A stretch of DNA of 64,000 bases. It comes from Gavia stellata (taxonomy: Eukaryota; Chordata; Aves; Gaviiformes; Gaviidae). This document shows, piece after piece, positions 33,440 through 44,700 of this stretch. A program made the position numbers and the translations under genes. The DNA lies in contig NC_082603.1 of assembly GCF_030936135.1 (NCBI RefSeq), positions 26,626,880 through 26,690,879 on the forward strand. Reading direction: 5' to 3'. Positions within the stretch are counted from its first letter, which is position 1. Each line of letters starts with the position of its first letter. The notes under the pieces were generated by a model that was not told where the DNA came from, did no database searches, and saw only the letters and a program-made list of their open reading frames with translations.

Positions 33440-33800
33440 TTTCCCCAAACCCCCCCAGCCCGGCGCTGCGCTCCCACGGGGCCGCGCGGGGGCCGGGCGG
33501 CGCCCTCTGGCGGCCGTGGGCGGTGCGGCGGCCTTCGGGTCCGCGGGCGGGCGGGCGGGGGGCAGCGGCCCCGCCGGCTCCGGCTCCGGCTGCTGTGCGC
33601 TGGCAGGAAGCGCTCGTGCTGCGGTCGGCTTTGATCTGCCGTTTATCTGCGGCAAGGGGTTCCCCGAGACCGGTTCAAAGGAGGCCCTCGCCCGGAGGCG
33701 GCTGCCTGGGGAGCGCCGGCGGCCGCAGGGGCTCGCTGACGGGGCGAGGACGGGACACCCGTGTCACCCGTGGGGGACAGGCCAGCCAGGACCCTCGTCG
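33440..33800. promoter_or_regulatory. Orphan CpG island with CTCF-like site
   Basis: A very GC- and CpG-rich block sits 17 kb from TAL1 and 9 kb from PDZK1IP1 with no gene start recognised. The minus strand carries CCGCCAGAGGGCGCC at 33499-33513, a close fit to the CTCF core. It directly abuts the polypurine repeat. It could be an insulator or loop anchor between TAL1 and PDZK1IP1, or the start of an unrecognised noncoding RNA. Confidence 0.5.
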
Positions 33801-36800
33801 GGCCACGGCACTGCCAGGACATCCACTGCGAGCTCCTGGAGAGCGGACCCAAGCAGGCAGGGAGGTGGCAGTGGAGGTCACCATCCTTGGGGCAAGGCCA
33901 CCATCCTCGGGACCACATCACCATTGGAGGGGACAAAACATGCTCCTGCTCACACCGCCCTTCGTGCCTGTCCAGGGGGCTGGGGGGTGTGCCACTGCGG
34001 GACTTCATCCCCAGCCCTCGGCGCCTGCACACAGCAAGATAGAGAGGGGCAGCTCGGGGCCCCGCCGGAGCCAGCTGGAGGGTGGTCCCCGGGATGGGGC
34101 AGACAGCCCTCCCGCCCAGCGCCTGCCAAGATAGCGGCAACCGCCGTCACCTCTGGCACACTGGGCAAGCTCAGCCCTTCCCGCCACCCTAGAAAACACC
34201 CTGGGAAAAGCATCCGGTACCTTCTGGGGATGGTTTGGTGCCACCTGAGCTGGAAAAAGGGAAAAAGCAGCTCGGAGTTTGCTAGGACAAGGCAGGGAGC
34301 AGCTTGGGAGTAATTTCTGTTGATGCAACCAAAAGTAAAACCACCCTGGTGTTTTATATGGTGGGAACAACCGGCGGGGCAGCGTGCAAGTGGCAGGGGA
34401 CACACACGTGAGAGCACGTCATGGGCTTGGGTGACTTGAACATACATGCAGGATTGCATGTTCACATCCATCCAAATATGTGTGTTTAGGACTATGTCCT
34501 CGGAGGTGCATCCACAGACGTGCCCGCAGGTGTGGGACATGCGAAGATGAGTGCATGTGTTTGTGACCATGTTTATGCACCATCACACGTGTAAGAGCCC
34601 ATGGGCTGTGCGTGTGTGAGCAAGTCAGCGCGCATGTGTAACTGTCGTCTGCGCGAGCTTGTGCATGGACAGGTATTTGTGGGGTGTGAGTATGTTTGTG
34701 ACTCCTTGTGCACACAAGCATCTGTGCCAATACGTGACTGCTAACACACCTCCCACGTTGCCCTACATAGTTCCTCACCTGCTCCCTGGCCCAGCATCCG
34801 CACGGCACCAGTTCACCAACAGCACATCTGCCACGCACAAACAGAGCCCTCCCGACCCCGAGCGGCAGCTTCCCACCACAGCATCCTCAGCAGCACACGG
34901 CTAACCAGCTCTGGCCACCCCCCGGGCCACCGCCACCGGCCTCCAGCTCCCATTTCAACACTGTTCCCAGGGACGGGGCAGACCGGGAGCTCAGAAGAGC
35001 AGTGCTGCCGTGCTGGATGGTTGCAAGACACACGACTGGGAGGGTGTTGACATGTTTTATTTCGGCTCCAGCAGTGTGTGAAGGGATGTATCGCTGGTGG
35101 GGTGCAAGTGAAGCACTCTGGAGATGGGACAGCTGCTGTAAAACATCCCCTTGCTCACGTGCCCTCCCAGGCAGATTTGGAGGAGCGGTGGGTGAGGCCA
35201 TGACGGGACCCTTTGGACATGCAGGAGGACCTTGCTTCTGGTTTTGGTGGGCTCTGGGCAAGCCCCGGGGGCTGTGCTGCAGGTGGTGACGGAGGTGGAG
35301 GCAGGACAGCTGTGGGGCAGGGCTGGCCCCGTTCCCTTCCCTGGGGCTTGGCCATCTCCCCAGCTAAACCTCTGGGGTCGGACAGTCTGGCATTCCCCGC
35401 CGTGGATGCAGGGTGAACAGGGCACGGGGGCAGCTACCCTCTCCCAGCCATTCTCCAGGCTGTGATGCTTGGCAGCCCAGGGTATTTTGGAGCCACTGAC
35501 CCCCCCCAAGCCCGGCTCAGGGTCCCACATCAGGGAGGACCACGGCTTGACGGCACCTCACACAAAGACCTGCTGCCTCCACCTGCTCTTAACCTGCTCA
35601 TTGCACATGATGCAACCCAGGGTGCTGTGCCACGCTCATGCCAAGTCCCTGAGCCTCTCACAGCCCGGTCAGCAAGTCACCCCCTCCCCTTGTTTGCAGC
35701 ATCTCTTAAGCAGCATGATGCCAGCAGAAAGCTGCCTTTCATTTTGCACCGTGCACGCACCAAGGAGCACAGTGCCACCGTGGCTTTGTTGGCCTCTTCG
35801 CCACAAGCTCTTTGCTGCAGGACCCGTTCCCACCTTGGCACGGTCGGGTTAAGCTGGTGCTGTGCAGGATTTACCGGAGGGATGGACAGGGAGCAAAACC
35901 CCCAGCCCCACCGCGTGCTGCCAGCCGGGCTCGGCCCCGGCACATCAAAGTGCTGGGGCAGTTTTAACCATGCTCCAGACGCTCCCTCCCATTTCCTGCT
36001 GGATTCCCGTCTCGCTCCCTGCGCCCGCATCAGCAAAACAGAGTGTAAAAATAGAGGCCGGGCTTCACCAAAACACAATAGTAAATTGTTCCCCGGAAAG
36101 GTCACCGGGGCGGCTGAGAATAGCTCCGAGAGCAGGGGAAAAGGAATGTCTACCGGGGGGACAAGTCTGAAAGTGCCTGCTGGACCCCCCATGGGAGGTT
36201 TCCTGCATCCCCATCAGTTGTGTGGGTCCCCCCTCCTGAGCCCGCGGGGTCTTGGAGCATCCCCACCTTCACCCATCCACCCCCAGCCCCCCCAAGCCGC
36301 AGCACCCTCACGGGTCCCCCGGCACCCCATCACCAATTTTTGGGTGGAAACTGAGAAAAAACAGGGAGCAAGAAACAAGGCAAAAGGAGAGGCAGGAGGA
36401 CCAGAGAGGAAGAAAAGGGCTGGGAGAAGAAAGGGGATCCTGCTCGCTGCTCATCTCCTCGCCGCGTGTGACAGCACCGTGTCCCCTGGGCACCGCTGGC
36501 CGGCTGCAGCCTTTGTGCGGCGGTGGGAATGTCGGGGATGAGCCCCGGGATGAGGAGCATATCGAGCAGTCCCAGAGAGCCATAAATTACTCCCTCCTGT
36601 TGTCACTGGCCTGTAATAGCAAAGAGGCAAAGCTTTCTCATCGTCTGCCAGGGTGGGAACGTTTGGATCCTGTTGTTTCTGTGAGCATATTTAATTCAAT
36701 AATGTGGGAATGCCCTTAATGAAACAGGTCCTTGCTCCTGGCTTTGGTCGTGTTCCCAGGCAGGGCTGCCAGTGCAGGCTGCCCTCAACATGGCTTTACC

Positions 36801-39010
36801 AGAAAGGCTGTAATTAAAACCAGATAATGAGGCTTGAAAATAAAAGCTGCCCAAATTTTGGGTGACTTTGGCTTTTTGTGTCTCTTGTTTCATTGTCTCG
36901 GACACACACGTCCCTCCAGCCTTTTTTTTTAAATTCAATTTTATCTCAATGCCACTTCCCCTTCGTTCTTGCTCCCCAGTGTCATCCATGCAATGTTAAG
37001 GGGGATTTCCTGCCACCAGGAGCCCGAATGTCACCAGGTTCCTGTGGCACGTTAGAAACGTGGGCAAACAAAATCCCTCTAAATGCACCTGCTTCGAGTT
37101 TGTGAAGAAACCACTTTTTGCCAGAAAATTTCCCACAGTAGGAGACAGACCAGAACCCCCATCACCTTGTAAAGCCACCAGTGATGCTAAAAGGGGTGAG
37201 AAATGAACCCCAGCCCCATCCCAGCTGAGGGCATCGCTGCCTGCGACACACAGGCTATCGCCCTCCCCCTGTCCTGATCACTTCTGTGCAGTGGAAACCA
37301 GGACCCTAAGGGGCTTTTCCCAACTTTCTCCTCTGTTTATACAAACAGAGAAGAAAACAGGTTGGGTTGGGGTTTTTTTCCCCATATATTTGAATCCACA
37401 GAGCAGTGCTGGATGCTCCCCAACATGGGGCCACCAGCCAGCCAGCTGGGGACATGTCCCCAGAGCCTGTCCCACCACAGCATCTCCCAGGGTCTCCCCA
37501 TCACCAGGGTCCATCAGGAGTGATGCCCGTTGGCTATCCCACTGTGGAGTGGGTGGTATCGGCACCAGCCCAGCCCTTTCTATAGACTCTAGAGCTATAT
37601 ATTAAATGTGTATGTGCAGGGAGTGGTTTGAAACCTTCACCTTAAGGATATTCTTCCCTTTGCTAGTGGAAAAAGCAACATGGCCATGAAGGACGTTTTA
37701 ATTTAAGAAAGAAAAAAAGCAGAAGGGGGAGGTGGAAGCAGAATTGACCTGGCGATGGAAGGAGGGAGGGAGGGAAAGAGCCGGGAGGTGGGAGGGAGAG
37801 ATAAACGGTGGGTGAGCTATCAGCTCTTGCCGGGCTGGCAGCAGGACGGGGGACAGGGGTTACACCAGCTGTGCAGCCGCTATCACCCGACCCCAGATAA
37901 ACACCCAGCAGCTACACGGTGCCCCATGCCCCCCCCCCCCCCACCTTGTCCAGCGCCCAGGATGGAAACCAGCCCAGCCCTGGCTGCGGGGGCTTTGCTC
38001 AGCCTGGCTGGGAGGGGGGGCATGTCCCCAGCGTGAGGCTGTGCATGGACAGAGCTCCCTGCACCCCCCAAGTTGGATCCTGGAAGGGGCCCCCCTCTTT
38101 CACCCAGGGGGAAATGTCACCCAGACACTTTAAAAGCAAGCATTGGCTGCAGGGCTGGGGGCAGGGTGTGTCAGGGTTTTTTAGCAGCTAAGGTTTTGGG
38201 GGGATACTTTAAAAAAGCAAGGGATGCTCTAAAAGACCCTGTTTAAGCTGGTAATGACTCTGAAAATCATAGAAATTAAGGACAAGAAAATACCTGCAGT
38301 GCCATTCCTGTTCACCTGCTCCGTGCTATGGGTGTGGTGTTGGCCACCATCAGCAGCATGGTGCTGTAGTTATATATAAATATATGTATATATATGTATA
38401 TATAGAAATAACGTATATAGACACACACCTGTTCAATGGACCACTTAGCCTGTAAACACTCCCTAACATTACGAGCTCAATCGTTTTTCAAAGTATTTGT
38501 GCACATGGCTGTGATAACTTCTTTTTTTTTAAACAAAAAAAAGAGGAATTACTGTCATTGCCTATTAAACCACGGCTGAACGCTGCTGGGATATGAAGGG
38601 ATGCAGCATTGCCCCAGTAGCCCCCTCCCCACACCATCCCTCTCCCCAAAAGAGGGGAAAAGACTGTCGAAGCCTTTGGGGGACCTGCAAATAATGTGCT
38701 GGGGCAACGCGGCGGCGGCTGGTAACGCTCGCCTGTGGCGGGGGGATTGCTTCACTGCCCGTCTTCCTTCCTGCCGGCCCCGCACGCTCTTCCTCCCGCT
38801 TGCTCTCTCTGCAAAAGCCCAGCCCAGGCTGGACGGCGTAAGCCAAGCAAGAAAAAAAATAGCAGATCCTTTTGCAAGGTTTTTGCTGCCTGTTTATGAC
38901 TTTTGATGGCTGGGGATGGACCATCCTGGCATCCTCGCCCTGTAATGCCCAGGAATGAAATACCGAAGTAGTGATGGATCCAAGCAACGAGGTGGGAGAG
39001 AGGCAGACAG
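33801..39010. other. Intergenic 3' of TAL1
   Basis: No gene recognised. It contains a TG/CA-rich patch (about 34400-34760), a 359-codon frame at 35462-36541 without recognisable domains, a C13 run at about 37929, and TA-rich dinucleotide DNA at 38365-38420. GATA cores occur at 37800 and 37895. Confidence 0.4.
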
Positions 39011-39014
39011 AAAG

Positions 39015-41744
39015 AGGAGGCTGCTTTGTAAAACTTTATTTAGAAATATTCTTGATATATTCATTATATATATATATTTATATATACACACACATTACAA
39101 CAAATGTGTTTTCTAAATAGCACATCCACAGTGGGTTGAGACTCAGGGTACCAGGTCTGGTTACTTTGTTTCTGCAGAAAAAATGCAGAAACCCAAGTGG
39201 AGGGTGGCAGAGGAAGGGATGGGGCTGAAAAACCCAAAAATTGTAAGGTGGGAATTCACTCACACGGTACGACATTGCCCCAAAGTGCTGTTTCCAACAG
39301 AATTGGGGGGTGATGGTCCACACAGTGAGAGATGAAGCAGGCAGGAGGAGAGGTGGGCAGAGGAAATGTACCATTCAAATCACAATTAAAGTACAACTGT
39401 ACATACCCCGGGAGACCTACGGCGCGCTCTGCTAAGGGCTACGAGCAGGCACGCGTGTGCGTGGGGGTGTTGGGGGGTGCCACCAAGATTGTACCATTTT
39501 CCCAACTGTTCAGCTACCACAAAGATTAAAAAAAAAAAAAAATTCTGGGGAATGAGGAATTTCTGAGTGTTGGTTATTTTTTTTTTTGCAATAGTTCAAT
39601 AAAAAGGGTGTAAAACCCCCACGCACCCCATGGTTATTTCAAATGCTGAAAACCAAGAGCGGCTTTACCTGTGTGACAGCATCCCCCTCCCTTTCCACAG
39701 GGCCCCTGCCTGCCAGCCCCCACCGCCCGCCTCTCCTACCCCTGGCACCGGGAGCAGCCCAAACCTCTTTCTCAGCATCACTCCGTCACCCACCGGCGCC
39801 TCTGCCCTGGCCCAGCCCTGCAGGAAACCCCCTTTAGTAAAAACCCCCACGCACGGGCGATCCAGACCAGCGTAGGACTTTTCCTCCTTTTCCCCAATTT
39901 AAGATGGGGGAGGTTGGTGGTTTCAGAGGATTTGGGGGTCTATGCTGGAAACCCTTGCTTGGGTTGGGAGCCATTCCCAGGCAACTAATTCCACCTAACA
40001 TAGCAGCCCACGTGCCAGCCTCCCACCTATTATTTACAAAGAGGCATTAAAACCAAGTGGGGATGGAAATGATGGGGCTCTGAATTAAGCCTGGACGGGC
40101 TTGCAGACACCCACCCAAATCCTCTGTGTTTCCTTGTACCTCAGCACCCTTGAAAAGGAACGAGTGCGGTGGAAGATGTCCGCGCTCAGAGGACTTTTTC
40201 CCTTCCAAAGGATGTTTGTGGGTGGTGGCTTTTTTTTTTTTTAACTGTAGCAGGGTAGAGATTTCTGTCCCTTGACATCTCTGCAGAAGGAGAGGATGGG
40301 CTTGGGGCAATCACTCCGTCAGGCATCAGGCAGTGGGTGAGAGATGGGCCTGATGCAGTGGTGACGGCGTGATGCGGTCCTCAGGTCCCAGCCGCTGCAG
40401 CAGCAGCCTTCTGCTCCCCAGTCCTTCTGTTTCCCAAACGCCCCCCCCGGGAGGGGCAGCAGGGATCAGAGGATCAGCTCAGTCACAGACACCAATTTTG
40501 CAGCAATCCGAGCACTCGGGAACAGAGGCTGATCCCACTGCTGCTTTTAGTGCTTCCCCCCAAGATTTGGAGAGGCTGTGGCCTCCCATCAGCCTCGGGC
40601 AGGCAAGGACCCTCCTGGTGCCAGAATAAATCCAGCACTGTAGTCCAGCCTGTGGGCATTGGCACAGCTGAACCACCACCATTTTCACACAATGAAACCA
40701 AAAAATTCAAAGCATACCATTAAAACTCTTTTATAACCCTATGTACATGCGCACTGTTGATGCATCATTGACTCCTTTTGCCTTTCTGTTGCTTTTTGAA
40801 TTTAAGAATCCCCCAGTCCAAGGGGATGCTTCATTAGCAATTTTTTTTCTCCTTACCAATTCTGAAATTTATCTTCCTTGAGAGAAGCTCTGGCCCTACA
40901 GAAACTGCTGGGAAAACTCCAGAAGACCACAACAGGCTTGGAGCTCACCCGCTGAGCATTACCAGCAGAAGAATCAGGGACTGGGAGGGCGGCAGAAAAC
41001 ACCTATGTACCTTTTCGTTCAGTGGATACTGCATGACAGTGTTAAACAGAAGTAATCCCACATCATAAATACAACAACCCCAAACAATCCAAAGTTAGGT
41101 ATAAGGGAAAGGAAGAAAGGGGGAAAAAAAAAAAGAGAAAAAAAAAGCCTTAATCCTTTTAATAGTTCTTTTGCTGAGGGTATTTTTTCACCTCTTTAAA
41201 AAGATACAGTCAAAAGCTCTTGGACAACAGGAGCACATGGCCCCAGCTCCTGCTCAGACCAATTGTATATGCCACAGGCTGGAGAAATGCTGCAGCACTG
41301 GCAGGTTTCAGCAGTCTCCAGCGCCACATGGAGCTGGAAAGCTTTGGTGGCCTCCACCAGCAGTGAGAGGAGTTTCATGCCTCAGCCGGGTGGCTGTTTA
41401 AAAAGTGATGGTCAGCAAATGGTCTGAAAACCCTCTAAATGCTGGAGAGGTGCTGGCCACGTCTCCTTCCCCTCCACAGAGTCACATCATGAGCAGTATG
41501 TACAATGAAGATGACTTCAATGCTTTTCTTCTTTGTACGATCACGTACCTAAATGCCGAAAATCCATCTGGTTTGGTCTTGTCCTCAGCCAACGCGCCGG
41601 CCACTCCGTCCCGGGCTGGGGAGAACAGGGAGCCCGAGCCCCTGGGGAAAGGCAGAGTCACAAATCCCATGGGCACAAGTTCCAGCATCTGCATGCTCGG
41701 GTCTTGCCTCCCCCTTGGTGCTTCGGGAGTGATGCGGAAGGTCA
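39015..41744 (-). other. TAL1 3' UTR with poly(A) signal
   Basis: AATAAA on the minus strand at 39035-39040 is the first canonical signal after the TAL1 stop, giving a 3' UTR of about 2.7 kb, in keeping with the long 3' UTR of mammalian TAL1. It has three matches to the Pumilio element UGUANAUA on the mRNA strand (40740-40747, 40031-40038, 39081-39088; the last is inside TA-repeat DNA). Confidence 0.65.
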
Positions 41745-44700
41745 TCACCGCTGCGCATTGCCTTCTACAGGGAGAATGGCATGGTGCAGGCTCCGCGTGT
41801 GCTTCGAATCTAGCGTTTCGTGCTCTTCCGTGAAGCTGTCGGGGCTTGCCGCTCCATCTAAAGAACTTCCACAGCTAGAGTTAGGAGACAACATATCCTG
41901 CAGGAGGTCTTCCTGGACTATCCCAGAGTCTTTGTTCACTTTGCCCCTTTGGTTTCCTTCTTCCTCCTGGTCGTTGAGCAGCTTGGCCAGGAAGTTGATG
42001 TATTTCATAGCCAGGCGCAGAATCTCGTTCTTGCTCAGTTTTTTGTCGGGCGGGTGGGTGGGGATGAGCTTGCGAAGCTCCGCAAAGGCTCCATTGACGT
42101 TCTGCTGTCTCCACCTCTCTCGGCTATTGGTAAAAATGCGACGAACCACTTTCGTATGAGGACCTGCAATTGCAACCATGCAGAATTAGAAGCGGCGCAT
42201 AACAGATCATTTTTTACTTTGCTGAGTAAATCACCATTTCCCAAATTAACCAATTTATTTTAGCCACATCTGCAAGGCAGTGAAACAGGAGTTTCCAGCT
42301 AACTGGAAGCTAACCTGATGAGCTGAGGTAGCCATAATTTCTGTTCAATCCAGTGGAAGGGAGAAATGTAGTTGCATCTTTTTAGATGTCTCCTGAGATA
42401 CCTATATTTACCTCTCCAAGGAGGAAGGCTTAGGCCATGACACACCTGCAGAAGGCTGCTATATTTTTAGGATATCTTAGCAACAAAGGTCCTATTAAAA
42501 GGTTGTCTCACTGGGTGGTTTTATTTTCTATCCCAAAAGCTTCTTAAGGGCATACCATTGGGACAGGAGAAAATAAGCTTGACCAGAGACTTTGACAACT
42601 CTAAGATCCAGAGATCTTCCCTGATGTAAGCAGGATCCAGAGCTGATAAAGCCTGTAGGACTGCCACCAGCCCTCTGGGTGGTTTCTATGAAATGGGGTG
42701 GCAGGATTCACCCCGTAGCAATGAGGACAGGTAGCAATGTGACCCACAGAGTGAAAGCAGCAGAAAGGGTGGAGGATGGAGGATGAAGCTGTCTCACAAC
42801 TGACCTGAGGACCACCTGCTCTCTCTGCACATCAGTGCTGCAGGGCAAACACTCCCTATCTGACACTAAATGGAGAAGGGTCTCTAAATCGCTAGAGGTG
42901 TCCATTTGGCTTAGTTACATGTCAAGTCCCAGTAGTTTTACAGCCATATTCCTGAGGGGGCATGTTACACAGGATTAACGCACAAAACGCGTCAATTCTC
43001 CTTTCAGATCATCAGGGTTACTCCTGTTGGCATTAGCGAGATGTTATTCCCATGCTAGGAGAGACCCAAAAGCATGCCTACCCAAAAGTACTGTGCTACA
43101 GGAGTAGCAGTGCTGTAAATCAGAACTGCATATCCTTGGGTCCATGGAAACCAGTTCATGTAAGGAGATGCTACCATAAGATTCTCTTACTCCTTTCCAT
43201 CCTCACCTCCAGGAGACACCAACAGTGGAAGGACAAGGCAATCTCATGAAACTCTGGCGGAATGACCATGGCAGAAACCCCCATAGGATGGGAAGCATCA
43301 CATACAGTGAAAACCATCACAAAGTATGAAGCAAAGACTTGCAGATAACACATCGATGTGTCATACCCCAAAGGACAGGCTATGGATATTCCCATCCGCA
43401 CCATCTCTCCCCCGTAGCCCCACTCTGAGACACTTGCCTAACTACTCCCTCCCAGTGGGAGCAAGTCCCTGGCCGTGGTGAGCAATTTAAGCCACAGCTC
43501 TGCCATCACCCACTGAAATCAGCATCCCGGGGGGCATTTAAACATAATTATATAGCAAAACTCTTGGCTGCTTTGAGTGTGGAAGTGTGGCCAAACAGAT
43601 GTGATTTTTGAGTCAGGATGCACCTTGACAGGTCCCACCTGGCACAACACAAGAAGAGGAATCCCACATTCCAGATGATTAAGCACCATCACCTGAAAGG
43701 AGGTTGCAGAGACATGGGTGTCGGTCTCTTCTCCCAAGTGACTAGTGACAGGACAAGAGAAAATGGCCTCAAGTTGTGCCAGGGGAGGTTTAGATTGGAT
43801 ATTAGGAAAAACTTCTTCACTGAAAGGACTGTCAGACATTGGAACAGGCTGCCCAGGGAGGTGGTGGAGTCACCATCACTGGAGGTGTTCAGAAAACATG
43901 TAGACATGGCACTGCAGGACATGGTTTAATGGGCATGGTGGTGTTGGTAAAAATGCATTGGTAAAAATGCCTGGTTGGACTTGATGATCTTACAGGTCTT
44001 TTCCAACCTTAATGATTCTGTGATCACGTTTTCCTCCCTCCAGAGGAAACTGAGCCCCTTCGGTCTAGCACATCACATGAAATACCCTCCACAACTCACT
44101 TCTCCTCATGGCGTGCTCAGTCCCCCAAAATCACAAAGGTCCCCCCAGGGATAAGCTGGGGGATGTCAGAATTAGAAACTCATCTCCGACCTCTAAGATG
44201 CTGGTCTCATGCTTTAATAAAGCCAATTTTCTACTCCCAAACAGCACGTAAATGCCCTTCATATGAATTAATGTGCAAGAGCTCAGGGAAAAGGAAGGTT
44301 TCTTGTCCCTGATGCGCACTGCCCGCTGTGCCATGGGGTCATGGGGAAGGTGGGGGGGGACTAAAGAGACCTCAACAACACCGGGCTGCCCAGCACTGCT
44401 AATAGCGCAGTGGAGAATGTGCTGCAACCTGCTACAGTAATACAACAGTTTCAACACTCAAATGCTCTTTCCAGACAAGACAAAGCAACCAGCCTTGAAT
44501 CTAGAAGGAGATGCAGCTTAAAACCTTTTTACTCCCATACGGGTATGAGAAAAAAAAGCTTGAATACTGTTTCTTTTCCAAAAAAAAATCTCAAGAGACT
44601 TCCAGTCTTCACAGGCTTCAAACATGTGTCTCTATTTACTGAAAGCTGCCAACTAAAAGGCATCTATTCATAAAATTTTGAAATCAGAAAAAAGACCTGT

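Noticed and set aside
32717-34313. Long open frames (up to 502 codons +, 312 codons -) over the pentamer repeat and CpG island
   Set aside because: Purine pentamer repeats lack stop codons in most frames; the products are low-complexity and continue into GC-rich DNA without domains.
38262-38295. Possible reverse CR1 end (AATCATAGAAATTAAGGAC)
   Set aside because: Weak resemblance only; no CR1 body follows, so it is not called.
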